Shown: positions 55,829 through 64,000 of the stretch, one piece after another
Numbering within the stretch: the stretch's first letter is position 1
Layout of the letters: each line of letters opens with the position of its first letter
NCBI RefSeq assembly: GCF_004341945.1
Contig: NZ_SMBP01000001.1
Coordinates: 148,001 to 212,000, forward strand
DNA length: 64,000 bases
Direction of reading: 5' to 3'
DNA from: Longicatena caecimuris
GTDB taxonomy: Bacteria; Bacillota_I; Bacilli_A; Erysipelotrichales; Erysipelotrichaceae
Translations under genes and position numbers: made by a program
Notes under the pieces: generated by a model
Told to the model about the DNA's origin: nothing
The model's database searches: none
What the model saw: only the letters and a program-made list of their open reading frames with translations

Positions 55829-56662
55829 CTATTTTGCAATATATTGAATGGCAATGCACTGTGGCCCTCCCTGTGTAATGAAAGCCGGTGACAAATCCAA
55901 TAATTCTATTTCACATTCGCTGAAGATAGATACTAGTTTTTCTTTGATCTTTCTTGCATCTTCTAAGGCATCTGCATGAGAGACAAAGATTTTATAATAT
56001 TCATTTACGCCATCTTCTTTCATGAAGTCTACAATATGCTGCACTGCCTTACTTAAAGTTCTAGCAATATCAAACTTATCTAGCCGTGTACCGCCTTCTA
56101 CTTTCTCCATGATCGGTTTAAGTTTCAAAAGACCGCCAATCGTTGCAGCCGCAGGTTTTAAACGTCCACCACGACGTAAGAAATCAAAATTTTGTGGAAT
56201 CAAAAAGGAGTGTTCACTGGCAATACTGTGTTCCAGTTCCTGCACGATTTCTTTTACATTCTTTCCTAAATCACGAAGACGCACTGCCTTCTCCACTAAA
56301 TAACGATGAGGTCCACATAATGTTTGTGAATTTAACACCGTAATTGAGGAAGCATTGCATGCCTGCTGCTTCGCCATACAAGCGGTTTGGTAGGTGCCTG
56401 ACAAGCCATCAGCCATTGTGATATTTAAAATTTCTTCTTCTTTCGCATCTTCATATGCAGCCAACACTTCACCAATCGGTGGTTGTGAACTGCTGGGAAC
56501 ATGCCCTTCCTTTATTTTATCAAGAAACAATTTTGTATCAAAACATAAATCACGATACTGATGGTCATCAATGCTGACACATAAAGGCAAGACATCTACT
56601 CCCATATGGATGCCATCTTCTACCGTAAATAAAGCAGAAGTATCTGTTATAATTTTTACCAT
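55829..56662 (-). CDS. DegV-family fatty-acid-binding protein
   Basis: A 277-aa DegV/FakB-type protein: N-terminal ITDTSALF, the SSSQPPIGE motif near residue 58, NITMADGLSGTYQTA, and FDFLRRGGRLK. FakB proteins present fatty acids to the kinase FakA; no fakA is visible here. It lies 15 bp after the YgjP-like gene on the same strand. Confidence 0.88.
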   Translation of the reverse strand: MVKIITDTSALFTVEDGIHMGVDVLPLCVSIDDHQYRDLCFDTKLFLDKIKEGHVPSSSQPPIGEVLAAYEDAKEEEILNITMADGLSGTYQTACMAKQQACNASSITVLNSQTLCGPHRYLVEKAVRLRDLGKNVKEIVQELEHSIASEHSFLIPQNFDFLRRGGRLKPAAATIGGLLKLKPIMEKVEGGTRLDKFDIARTLSKAVQHIVDFMKEDGVNEYYKIFVSHADALEDARKIKEKLVSIFSECEIELLDLSPAFITQGGPQCIAIQYIAK

Positions 56663-56676
56663 GTGAACTCCCTTTT

Positions 56677-57360
56677 CTAGCTGACAAGCTCCATCCGTTT
56701 TTTATAATCCGGCATATAATTTTCGATAATGTGATAAAATGCTTTTGAATGATTTGGCTGAATAAAATGTACAAATTCATGAAGAATTACATACTCAATA
56801 AATTCTAATGGGTAATGGATCAGCTTTCGATTCAAAGTAATGGACTGTTTGGCCGGTGTACAGCTTCCCCAACGACTTTTCATATCCCGCACTTTGATTT
56901 GAGGGTATGCGATATGATAGTCACTGAGCGAACGACACGTGAGCATTGCTACATCACTAAAGACATCCTTACACAATTTATCAATAAACTGATGAATGAC
57001 CTTTTGCGGATCACTGTTTGTGCGATATTGCACATACAGATATTTATCATCATAGCTTACATGATTATACTTCCCCGTCATATATTTTATTTTCAAAGAA
57101 TTACCAAACAACATCAGCTGATTCTCATCAAACACAGTACAATGGCTTCGTTCTTCCATCGATTTCTGGTGTTTGGCAATCCAACTGGCTTTACTACTGA
57201 CGAAATCATCAATTTTATCCAGTGATACGAATGGATTTGCGCTAACGATGACTTCACCTTTCGTACTAATACGCATATTGATATTTTTCACTTGTTTAAT
57301 TACCAATGTATAGGTAATCGGATATTTTTTACACTGTATTACTTTCTTGTTTCCATCCAT
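56677..57360 (-). CDS. YgjP-like zinc metallopeptidase (DUF45)
   Basis: A 227-aa protein of the YgjP/WLM-like group. The zinc motif HEFVH (HExxH) is near residue 195, preceded by the family segment MKSRWGSC and followed by Asn-His for the third ligand (QPNHSKAFYHI). Substrates are unknown. It is probably co-transcribed with degV. Confidence 0.85.
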   Translation of the reverse strand: MDGNKKVIQCKKYPITYTLVIKQVKNINMRISTKGEVIVSANPFVSLDKIDDFVSSKASWIAKHQKSMEERSHCTVFDENQLMLFGNSLKIKYMTGKYNHVSYDDKYLYVQYRTNSDPQKVIHQFIDKLCKDVFSDVAMLTCRSLSDYHIAYPQIKVRDMKSRWGSCTPAKQSITLNRKLIHYPLEFIEYVILHEFVHFIQPNHSKAFYHIIENYMPDYKKRMELVS

Positions 57361-57590
57361 AATTCTTACTACCTCAATCCTTGCGTGTGCATTTTATTAT
57401 CTCATACTTAATGTGAAAAATAAATACTTTTTCCTTTTACATTTCTGGAATTTTTTTCATTTGTAATATTTTATTTTCCTATTTCATATTTTACGTTTTT
57501 ATTAGTAAGAGTATTATAGCATGCTTTTACTTTTGATGGAGAAAAGATTTACTTTTTATACGAATATGCTAAAATGAATGCGGTGATTTT

Positions 57591-58541
57591 ATGGCATACA
57601 ATAACCCCTTCTCGTATAGTGATGATAATAAACGTTATCATACATGGAATTATTATTTAAAGCATCGTTATCATCAAAAAGTATTTAAAGTTCCTTTAAA
57701 TGCCAATTTTTCCTGTCCGAATCGTGATGGAACCTGTGGTCAGGGCGGTTGCACCTTTTGTGGCAGCTTAGGCAGTGGTGAATATGCTGGAAATCTACAG
57801 GATGATTTAATGAAGCAATTTATGGATCGTCAGCAGATGATGCTTAGAAAATGGCCAAATGGTGGTAGTATTGCCTATTTTCAAGCATACACGAATACAT
57901 ATGCCCCTTTGCATGAGCTCAAACACTGTTTTCAACCATTTATGGAACGAAAAGATGTACTTGCCTTAAGCATTGCCACACGCGCAGATTGCTTAGAAGA
58001 TGATAAGCTTGCTTATCTGCATTCCTTATGTAAAGAGAAAGATATTTGGATCGAGTTGGGATTACAAAGCATCTATGATCAAACAGCTCAACATTGCAAT
58101 CGCGGTCACACATATGCACAGTTTTTAGATTGTCTGCAGCGCCTGGCAAAAACTGATATCAAAGTGGCGGTGCACTTAATTAATTCATTACCCTATGAAA
58201 CCACAGATATGATGCTGGAAAGTGCCAAAGCATTAGCTACATTGCCTATTCACGCACTCAAACTTCACATGCTGCATATCATGAAGGATACGCAGATGGC
58301 AACAGAATATGAAAACCAACCATTTCCGTTATTATCATTAGAAGATTATGTAGATATCGTGATACGCCAGTTAGAAGTTTTGCCTCCGGAAATGATCATC
58401 CAACGATTGACTGGTGATGGTGTGAAAGAACTACTTATTGCGCCTGCTTGGACCTTGCACAAAGTAAATGTTTTAAACACCATCGATAAAGAGATGAAAC
58501 GCCGTAATACTTGGCAAGGACGACTTTACTCCAAAAGCTGA
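57591..58541 (+). CDS. YhcC-type radical SAM protein
   Basis: A 316-aa radical SAM enzyme of the TIGR01212 (YhcC) group. The cluster cysteines are in FSCPNRDGTCGQGGCTFC, with CxxC at the end. GLQSIYDQTAQHCNRGHTY is the typical downstream segment. The reaction is not firmly known. An extended -10 TGCTAAAAT lies upstream and a terminator overlaps the stop. Confidence 0.88.
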   Translation: MAYNNPFSYSDDNKRYHTWNYYLKHRYHQKVFKVPLNANFSCPNRDGTCGQGGCTFCGSLGSGEYAGNLQDDLMKQFMDRQQMMLRKWPNGGSIAYFQAYTNTYAPLHELKHCFQPFMERKDVLALSIATRADCLEDDKLAYLHSLCKEKDIWIELGLQSIYDQTAQHCNRGHTYAQFLDCLQRLAKTDIKVAVHLINSLPYETTDMMLESAKALATLPIHALKLHMLHIMKDTQMATEYENQPFPLLSLEDYVDIVIRQLEVLPPEMIIQRLTGDGVKELLIAPAWTLHKVNVLNTIDKEMKRRNTWQGRLYSKS

Positions 58542-58558
58542 TAATCAGCTTTTCTTTT
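58532..58558 (+). terminator. Terminator of the radical SAM gene
   Basis: AAAAGCTGATAATCAGCTTTT, an 8-bp stem with loop ATAAT, followed by CTTTTTTT. It includes the stop codon. Confidence 0.88.
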
Positions 58559-58613
58559 TTTTAGATAGGCACAAGCATAGGAAAAACGCATAGAGTAAAA
58601 CAGGAGGTTTGTT

Positions 58614-59279
58614 ATGAAAACCATTGCCATTACATGCCGTATGGAATCTTTTGATAGCCAATCAAAATGGTTCATTAATGCAACCTATGTGGATGCTTGT
58701 TCGCAATATGGTTGTGCCCTATTCCCCATTGTTTCCTATGCTTCATTAGCTGTAGCTGCCACAAGTTGTGATGCGCTCATCGTGTGTGGTGGTTATGATT
58801 TACGCAGCTATTATCTTCAAGAAATACCAGATGCCTCTTGCAACTTTTATGACCATGCACAGGATCATTTTGATTTTGCTTGTATACAAGCCTTTTTACA
58901 AAAACAAAAACCGATTTTAGGAATATGTCGAGGAATGCAATTACTTGCTGTATATTATGGCAGCAAGCTTTTCCAAAACATTGATATAAATACCCATGCC
59001 ACACTACATGCTCATCCGTTATATTTCCCCAAAAACTCCATACTGCATCAACTTTATAGCGATGGTACCAGTTTCAATAGCTATCATCATCAAGCAGTAA
59101 AACAATGTGGTGAACAATTGGATATATTAGCTTATAGTAAAGAACAATATGTGGAAGCCTTTCTCCATAAACAACTTCCCGTTCTTGGTGTACAATGGCA
59201 TCCGGAAAAAATGGAAAACGATCAACTATTTCCTTATTTCTTAGATGTTGTTTGTGAGCGTAGCTTGCGCCGGCTTTGA
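58614..59279 (+). CDS. Class I glutamine amidotransferase-like hydrolase (PuuD type)
   Basis: A 221-aa peptidase C26 protein. The nucleophile Cys105 is in LGICRGMQLL and the His-Glu pair in GVQWHPEKME; VCGGYDL near residue 58 matches the GG-D site. The family cleaves gamma-glutamyl bonds, e.g. gamma-glutamyl-GABA. The substrate is not known here. ATG follows AGGAGG. Its last 46 bp overlap the convergent VTT gene. Confidence 0.85.
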   Translation: MKTIAITCRMESFDSQSKWFINATYVDACSQYGCALFPIVSYASLAVAATSCDALIVCGGYDLRSYYLQEIPDASCNFYDHAQDHFDFACIQAFLQKQKPILGICRGMQLLAVYYGSKLFQNIDINTHATLHAHPLYFPKNSILHQLYSDGTSFNSYHHQAVKQCGEQLDILAYSKEQYVEAFLHKQLPVLGVQWHPEKMENDQLFPYFLDVVCERSLRRL

Positions 59280-59800
59280 TACCAGCGATACAACATCCAT
59301 ACTAGAATTAATAAAGAAAACCAAGTTCCAAAAGCATCCACATGAATGATGGTTCCCAAACTCTTTAATCCATAAGTTACGATGATACTGCGTAAAAGTC
59401 GAGCCATGCCATCACACAGCGTAAAGGAAAGAAAAGGCATTTTGGTAAAGCCAGCCAAATAAGCCAGTAAGAAATCAGGGATTGGCGTAATACCTCCGAT
59501 GAACACAGCAAGCAATCCATGTTTGCGCATCAAAGTTTCTCCCTTTTCGATATCTTCATCACTGGCAATATGAGCAAGTGCTTTACGACCGACGCTGTAT
59601 GCAATGCCATATCCGATAGCACCGCCAATGCAAGTACCAATTGCACCTTCAAAGGAATATAACAGCCATTTTTCCGGATGCTTTAAGCATAATGGAGTCA
59701 GCACGACTTCTAATGATGGAAGAGGTAAAAAAGCTTTTAAAATGGCATATAAAATAAGTCCTACATCCTGCCAAAGGGTAAAAAAAGCCTGCAAGTTCAT
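59234..59800 (-). CDS. VTT/DedA-like membrane protein (YqaA type)
   Basis: A 188-aa protein with about four to five hydrophobic segments and the VTT/SNARE-associated pattern FLPLPSLEVVLTPL...GGAIGYGIAYSVGR...FIGGITPIPDFLLAYLAG. The DedA superfamily includes phospholipid and small-molecule flippases; the substrate is unknown. Its C-terminal coding sequence overlaps the opposite amidotransferase gene by 46 bp. Confidence 0.83.
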   Translation of the reverse strand: MNLQAFFTLWQDVGLILYAILKAFLPLPSLEVVLTPLCLKHPEKWLLYSFEGAIGTCIGGAIGYGIAYSVGRKALAHIASDEDIEKGETLMRKHGLLAVFIGGITPIPDFLLAYLAGFTKMPFLSFTLCDGMARLLRSIIVTYGLKSLGTIIHVDAFGTWFSLLILVWMLYRWYQSRRKLRSQTTSKK

Positions 59801-59883
59801 GAAATCCCTCCCGTTTTCAGTATACTTGCAGTCAAGATAAATTATGTTATAGTAAAAGCACTTAGATTGGGATCATCATCTGA

Positions 59884-60411
59884 TTATTTTTCAAATTCAT
59901 AAGCATCTTGATAACGTCCTTTATATCGATACAAATATGCCTCTTCTTCAAATTTATCAAAGGCCAAATGTGCATCAAACATACACAACAACAAAGCAAA
60001 AATGGCATTTAACGAAGTATTACGTAAACGGACAGTAGGTTTTGCATCCATCGTAAATTCGGCAAGCTGCATTTCTTTATCAATACATAAGATTGTTTTT
60101 TTGGTGGCATGATAACCACCATAAAAGCGATAAAAAACATCCTTCCATGCCACTTCATAGCCTTCTTTAAAACCATGCATTTCACCTTGTTTATCATCTT
60201 TTGCATAAATTGTAAAATCTTCCGTATGTTTACGGATAAAACGCGTATACCATTTTTGTATCTGATACATTCCTAATACTTCTTCGCCATACATATTCTT
60301 TAGATAGACACACAAAAGACCCTGCTCTTTTTCTTCTTCAATCGTATAAATCGCATGCCCATTTTCTTGAATGATCGTTTGCCCATTCTCTTTGCATAAG
60401 ACAAGTTCCAT
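59884..60411 (-). CDS. Hypothetical tubby/LURP-one-like protein, 175 aa
   Basis: No firm family. Repeated beta-strand patterns with Tyr/Phe (IYTIEEEKEQGLLCVYLKN, QKWYTRFIRKHTEDFTIYAKDD, EVAWKDVFYRFYGGYHA) resemble the tubby C-terminal/LURP-one barrel of membrane-associated proteins. A hydrophobic helix (about 142-160) lies near the C-terminus, as in that fold. The start at 60411 follows GGAGG. Function unknown. Confidence 0.55.
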   Translation of the reverse strand: MELVLCKENGQTIIQENGHAIYTIEEEKEQGLLCVYLKNMYGEEVLGMYQIQKWYTRFIRKHTEDFTIYAKDDKQGEMHGFKEGYEVAWKDVFYRFYGGYHATKKTILCIDKEMQLAEFTMDAKPTVRLRNTSLNAIFALLLCMFDAHLAFDKFEEEAYLYRYKGRYQDAYEFEK

Positions 60412-60430
60412 AAGGAAATCCTCCTTCATG

Positions 60431-60466
60431 AAAAAGCTCTTGAACCCAAAAGTCAAGAGCTTTTTC
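60431..60466 (-). terminator. Terminator of hppA
   Basis: AAAAAGCTCTTGA and TCAAGAGCTTTTT, a perfect 13-bp stem with a 9-nt loop, about 80 bp past the hppA stop and just before the start of the next gene on the same strand. Confidence 0.9.
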
Positions 60467-60544
60467 TATTTCAACCCACTATCGTAGGGTCACACAGTCT
60501 ACTCTTACATAGACATTATAAGAAATTTTTTGTTATTTTTCAAG

Positions 60545-62635
60545 CTAATGGAAAAGGAAATCCAACAGTGGTGTCATTTCTAATAATACAGGAGCTAAGA
60601 TCAATGAAATCACTGACATTAATTTGATTAAGATATCCATTGCCGGTCCTGCCGTATCTTTAAAGGGATCACCGACCGTATCTCCTGTGATGGCCGCTTT
60701 ATGAGCCTCACTTCCCTTACCACCGCAAGCACCGGACTCAATATATTTCTTAGCATTATCCCATGCACCACCGGAATTCGCCATAAACACCGCCAACATG
60801 ATTGCTGACATCAATGCGCCAATCAGCAGTCCTCCAAGACCTTTTGTTCCTAGAAGGATACCAGTCGCGATGGGTGAAATCACCGCAATCAACCCAGGCA
60901 GAATCATTTCTTTTAAAGCTGCTTGTGTAGAAATATCAACACATTGTGCATAATCCGGCTTACTTGTACCTTTCATAATACCGGGATCCGCCTTAAATTG
61001 TCGGCGAACTTCTTCAATCATCTGATTCGCCGCTTTTCCTACCGACTTTATTGTTAAAGAAGTAAAGAAAAATGGGAGCATTGCACCAATCAGTAAGGCG
61101 ATGATCACACCTGGTTCTAATAGTGATATGACATCTAGATGAGCAAGCTGGGAATAAGCGACTATCATTGCTAACGCGGTAAAGGCCGCAGAGCCAATAC
61201 AGAATCCCTTACCGACTGCTGCTGTGGTATTCCCTACTGAATCTAAATGATCTGTGATTTCTCGCACATGCTCTTCCATATTACTCATTTCAGCAATACC
61301 TCCGGCATTATCAGCTATTGGTCCATAAGCATCCACAGATACAGTAATACCGGCAGTTGAAAGCATACCGACTGCACCTAAGGCTATACCATACATTCCA
61401 AAAAACAGATAGCTGGCAGCAATACCAGCAGCCAACAAGAGAATTGTTAAAGCTGTCGATTGCATACCGATACTAAAACCGGAAATAATATTGGTCGCAT
61501 GACCGGTTAATGATTGCTCAGCTATTTCTTTTACATGACGATACGAATCACTTGTGTAATACTCGGCAATACGTCCAATAAAGACACCAACAACTAATCC
61601 ACTTAGAATGGAATAGAAAGGATAGACATCATTAAATACAAAATAGCTTAATAGTAAAGAGCCTACTAATACTACCAAAGTAGAAACATAAGTTGCAATA
61701 TTTAAAGCTTTTGCAGGGTTATCCCATTCTTTGGCTCGGACAAAGACTTGTGCAAAGATACTAGATAAAATACCCAAAGCCGCAATCAGTATAGGAAACA
61801 TTAAGGAACTTATTCCCATGTGTTCACCCTGCACTGCCATATAACTGATACCCAGGGATATTGCGGAAACGATTGCCCCAACATAGGACTCACACAAATC
61901 ACTTCCCATACCCGCGATATCCCCAACATTATCTCCGACATTATCGGCGATGACCGCCGGATTACGTGGATCATCTTCTGGAATACCACTTTCTACCTTA
62001 CCTACTAAGTCTGCACCAACATCGGCAGCTTTTGTATAAATACCACCACCGACTCTGGCAAATAATGCGATAAAACTACACCCTAAACTGTATCCACTGA
62101 TGACGTGTGCTGCCAGATACATATCTTTTGTAAAGAAATAAAAACCGCAAAATAAAACACTTAAACCTAATAAACCAAATCCAACTACACACAACCCCAA
62201 AACAGAACCACCACTGAATGCAATACGTAAAGCCTTTGGCATACCGTTGTCATGTGCTGCCTGTGTTACACGGGCATTTGCTTTTGTTGCCGTCAACATA
62301 CCACAAAAACCTGCTACACCAGAACAAAGGGTTCCAATAAGAAAACAGAAAGCAGCTCCCGGTCCTACACCATCTGCATGTTGCAAAGATGGAATTAAAC
62401 CTAAAGAAGCCAATAAGACAGCTACTACGATAATGAATAGAATAATGATCTTGTATTCACGCGATAAAAAAGCCATTGCCCCCTCGTGAATAAAACTGGA
62501 AAGGTTTTCCAGCAGATGCATGTGGATCTTCTCTTTCTTGACACTGCCGTAAAGATAGCGCGCATAGAACAGCGCCGCAATAGATACCCCTATAGCAATG
62601 CCAAGAAACGCAAAGACGTTGTCGTCGTTAATCAT
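60545..62635 (-). CDS. hppA: Membrane-bound ion-pumping pyrophosphatase
   Basis: A 696-aa polytopic protein (about 16 membrane helices). The catalytic segments are [25 protein letters not shown] and [16 protein letters not shown]. The [10 protein letters not shown] segment carries Ala where potassium-independent enzymes have Lys, so it is probably potassium-dependent. It hydrolyses pyrophosphate to pump protons or sodium ions; which ion cannot be told by eye. It recovers energy from the pyrophosphate made by tRNA charging and nucleotide synthesis. It is monocistronic. Confidence 0.95.
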   Translation of the reverse strand: MINDDNVFAFLGIAIGVSIAALFYARYLYGSVKKEKIHMHLLENLSSFIHEGAMAFLSREYKIIILFIIVVAVLLASLGLIPSLQHADGVGPGAAFCFLIGTLCSGVAGFCGMLTATKANARVTQAAHDNGMPKALRIAFSGGSVLGLCVVGFGLLGLSVLFCGFYFFTKDMYLAAHVISGYSLGCSFIALFARVGGGIYTKAADVGADLVGKVESGIPEDDPRNPAVIADNVGDNVGDIAGMGSDLCESYVGAIVSAISLGISYMAVQGEHMGISSLMFPILIAALGILSSIFAQVFVRAKEWDNPAKALNIATYVSTLVVLVGSLLLSYFVFNDVYPFYSILSGLVVGVFIGRIAEYYTSDSYRHVKEIAEQSLTGHATNIISGFSIGMQSTALTILLLAAGIAASYLFFGMYGIALGAVGMLSTAGITVSVDAYGPIADNAGGIAEMSNMEEHVREITDHLDSVGNTTAAVGKGFCIGSAAFTALAMIVAYSQLAHLDVISLLEPGVIIALLIGAMLPFFFTSLTIKSVGKAANQMIEEVRRQFKADPGIMKGTSKPDYAQCVDISTQAALKEMILPGLIAVISPIATGILLGTKGLGGLLIGALMSAIMLAVFMANSGGAWDNAKKYIESGACGGKGSEAHKAAITGDTVGDPFKDTAGPAMDILIKLMSVISLILAPVLLEMTPLLDFLFH

Positions 62636-62810
62636 TCCAATTCGCCTCCTTGTAAGCGATTACATGTTTTCATTATACACCTGATTGATGGATATCGCAA
62701 TGTGTTCTTTTGGTATTCTATCAAAAAAAGTACAAAGAAACCAAGCAGCGTGATGTGTAATTATTTATCGTTTGATATTTTGAAAATAGGGCTATTTAGT
62801 TAAATACATT

Positions 62811-62836
62811 TATAAAAAAACATCCGCATAGGATGT
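62811..62836 (-). terminator. Terminator of the MFS gene
   Basis: Leftward ACATCC-TATGC-GGATGT followed by seven T, overlapping the stop codon. Confidence 0.88.
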
Positions 62837-63996
62837 CAGGATTGTTTTGCTATCACTTGTTTACGTAAATGTAAATACCAAAGAATTAGTACAACTGGCA
62901 AAAGGGTAAAGGCAGCTATCATATACAACGTCATATCATACCCTATTCTCTTGCATAAATAACTTGTGATAATCGGAGTCAGTAAACCACTGACACCAAC
63001 AAAGATTGCCATGGCAAACATTTGTGCACTGCTAAACAATTTGCGTGGTGTAATTTCTTTGATCAATATCTTGCTGCTTAGCATGATAATCGGTAACGTC
63101 ACTAACTGTAAAGATGCTGCTGCGATGATTGCCCATGCAACACTAAACACTCCGTATAAGAAAAACTTTAGGCCATACATCACCGTACCAAACAATAAAA
63201 GCATGCCTGGTTTTACACGTTTTAAAATAGCGGAAGCAAATAAGAAGAGTGGTACTTCCATAAATGACTGTACTGCCCACTTAATCCCTACAGCACTCGT
63301 ATCAGCACCAATCGCTAACATCTTATCAATGACGACATATTGATCTGCCGTACCAATCATGTAAATCATTAAATAAATCAACACGAGTAATAAGTATAAG
63401 CGATTCGTAAGCAATTCTTTTAAACTTTCTAAACGTACATGTTCGCTCTTCTTTTTTTGTGCATCCACGCTTTTCCAAAAAAAGAAGAGCAGGCATATGC
63501 TGACTCCTATTAGCATAAATAGTAAAAAATCATATCCGAAAGCATGAATGACACTGCCTGCGATCGGTGAACCAATGGTCAATCCTAAAGCACCGGCAGC
63601 TCGCAATCTGCCATAATTTTCCTCATCAACCTCTAGCATCCATGTTTCATTCAGTCCCATAATGACCTTTACCATTCCTCCACTAAGCGAAACAGCAAAA
63701 AGATGATAATAAAACAATTGTTTATGTATGATAAACATCATGATACTACCTGCTATCATAAAACCATATGCCAATAAGAAAAAAGGCTTTAATCTCTTAA
63801 ATCGATCGCATAAATAACCAAACAGAAATTGTCCGATGATAGCAATAATAGCACTTCCTGCTAAGATATAACCACGCTCAACTACATCATACCCTACCTT
63901 TCCCAAATAAGGAATTATTTGTGTATTCACCATAGAAATTGCCGCAAACACGAAAAAATTCAAGCTGTAAAGAATCCATCGTTTCTTTTGTTTCAT
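62836..63996 (-). CDS. MFS_1-like transporter
   Basis: A 386-aa transporter with 12 predicted helices, of the LacY/NupG-like MFS_1_like group. The loop after helix 2 reads FGYLCDRFKRLKP, matching the GxxxDRxxR-type motif. Substrate unknown, perhaps a sugar or nucleoside. The ATG is 4 bp from the window edge, so its ribosome site and promoter are not visible. Confidence 0.82.
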   Translation of the reverse strand: MKQKKRWILYSLNFFVFAAISMVNTQIIPYLGKVGYDVVERGYILAGSAIIAIIGQFLFGYLCDRFKRLKPFFLLAYGFMIAGSIMMFIIHKQLFYYHLFAVSLSGGMVKVIMGLNETWMLEVDEENYGRLRAAGALGLTIGSPIAGSVIHAFGYDFLLFMLIGVSICLLFFFWKSVDAQKKKSEHVRLESLKELLTNRLYLLLVLIYLMIYMIGTADQYVVIDKMLAIGADTSAVGIKWAVQSFMEVPLFLFASAILKRVKPGMLLLFGTVMYGLKFFLYGVFSVAWAIIAAASLQLVTLPIIMLSSKILIKEITPRKLFSSAQMFAMAIFVGVSGLLTPIITSYLCKRIGYDMTLYMIAAFTLLPVVLILWYLHLRKQVIAKQS

Positions 63997-64000
63997 ACCA

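Noticed and set aside
55691-55891. 66-aa rightward ORF near degV
   Set aside because: It runs through the degV terminator into the degV coding strand and has no ribosome site.

Overview
The window looks like a chromosome segment of a low-GC, spore-forming Firmicute, most likely an Erysipelotrichia-type gut bacterium. This is inferred from gene content and order: spo0A, spoIVB, recN, tlyA, dxs, ispA, xseBA, nusB, an Asp23-family gene and spoIIIAH follow each other as in Bacillus/Clostridium. The xerD-deoB pair, spoIIM, T-box leaders, MurT/GatD and a Gram-positive NHEJ pair also fit. No sequence search was possible, so genus is not claimed.

Layout. (1) 1-1796 is the edge of a filamentous-phage (inovirus) provirus. 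Leftward virion genes (an ssDNA-binding-like protein, a 47-residue membrane protein, a 55-residue major coat protein, a GC-rich terminator, a secreted adsorption-like protein cut by the window edge) face an XRE repressor across a palindrome-rich promoter region. A dif/XerCD-like 28-mer at 1769-1796 lies where the phage genes stop. (2) 1797-2515 is gene-poor. (3) 2516-14361 holds lipid II amidation (murT-gatD) and nucleotide synthesis (two different SAICAR synthetases, purB, purA, pyrG behind an ANTAR regulator), plus mrp and deoB. (4) 14348-29170 is the sporulation/repair/isoprenoid block. (5) 29249-33456 contains a RelA/SpoT-domain protein with a long unassigned C-terminus, ribF, truB and a TtcA-like enzyme. 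(6) 33570-38551 is a DNA-repair patch (ku, ligase, ogt) beside a likely 6S RNA and an HD hydrolase, then a frameshifted ABC exporter. (7) 38896-46937 has hisS-aspS and leuS, each behind a T-box, with yebC and a YitT transporter. (8) 47248-50530 has a Cys/Asn-rich small protein and the bifurcating transhydrogenase nfnAB. (9) 50654-54424 is the shikimate pathway: aroD, then an aroE-aroK fusion and aroF preceded by a Phe/Tyr-rich leader peptide and attenuator. (10) 54568-63996 contains an M42 peptidase, DegV, a YgjP-like protease, radical SAM, amidotransferase, VTT membrane protein, a tubby-like hypothetical, hppA and an MFS transporter.

Regulation is mostly RNA-based: two T-boxes, an amino-acid attenuator, a likely 6S RNA, an ANTAR antiterminator protein and many intrinsic terminators. 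The main candidates for something undescribed are the inovirus and its dif-like junction, the Phe/Tyr attenuator, the overlapping Asp/His specifier of the hisS T-box, the RelA/SpoT-domain protein and the Cys-rich small protein. Many starts were moved downstream from the longest possible ORF because a clear Shine-Dalgarno sequence precedes a later ATG, GTG or TTG.
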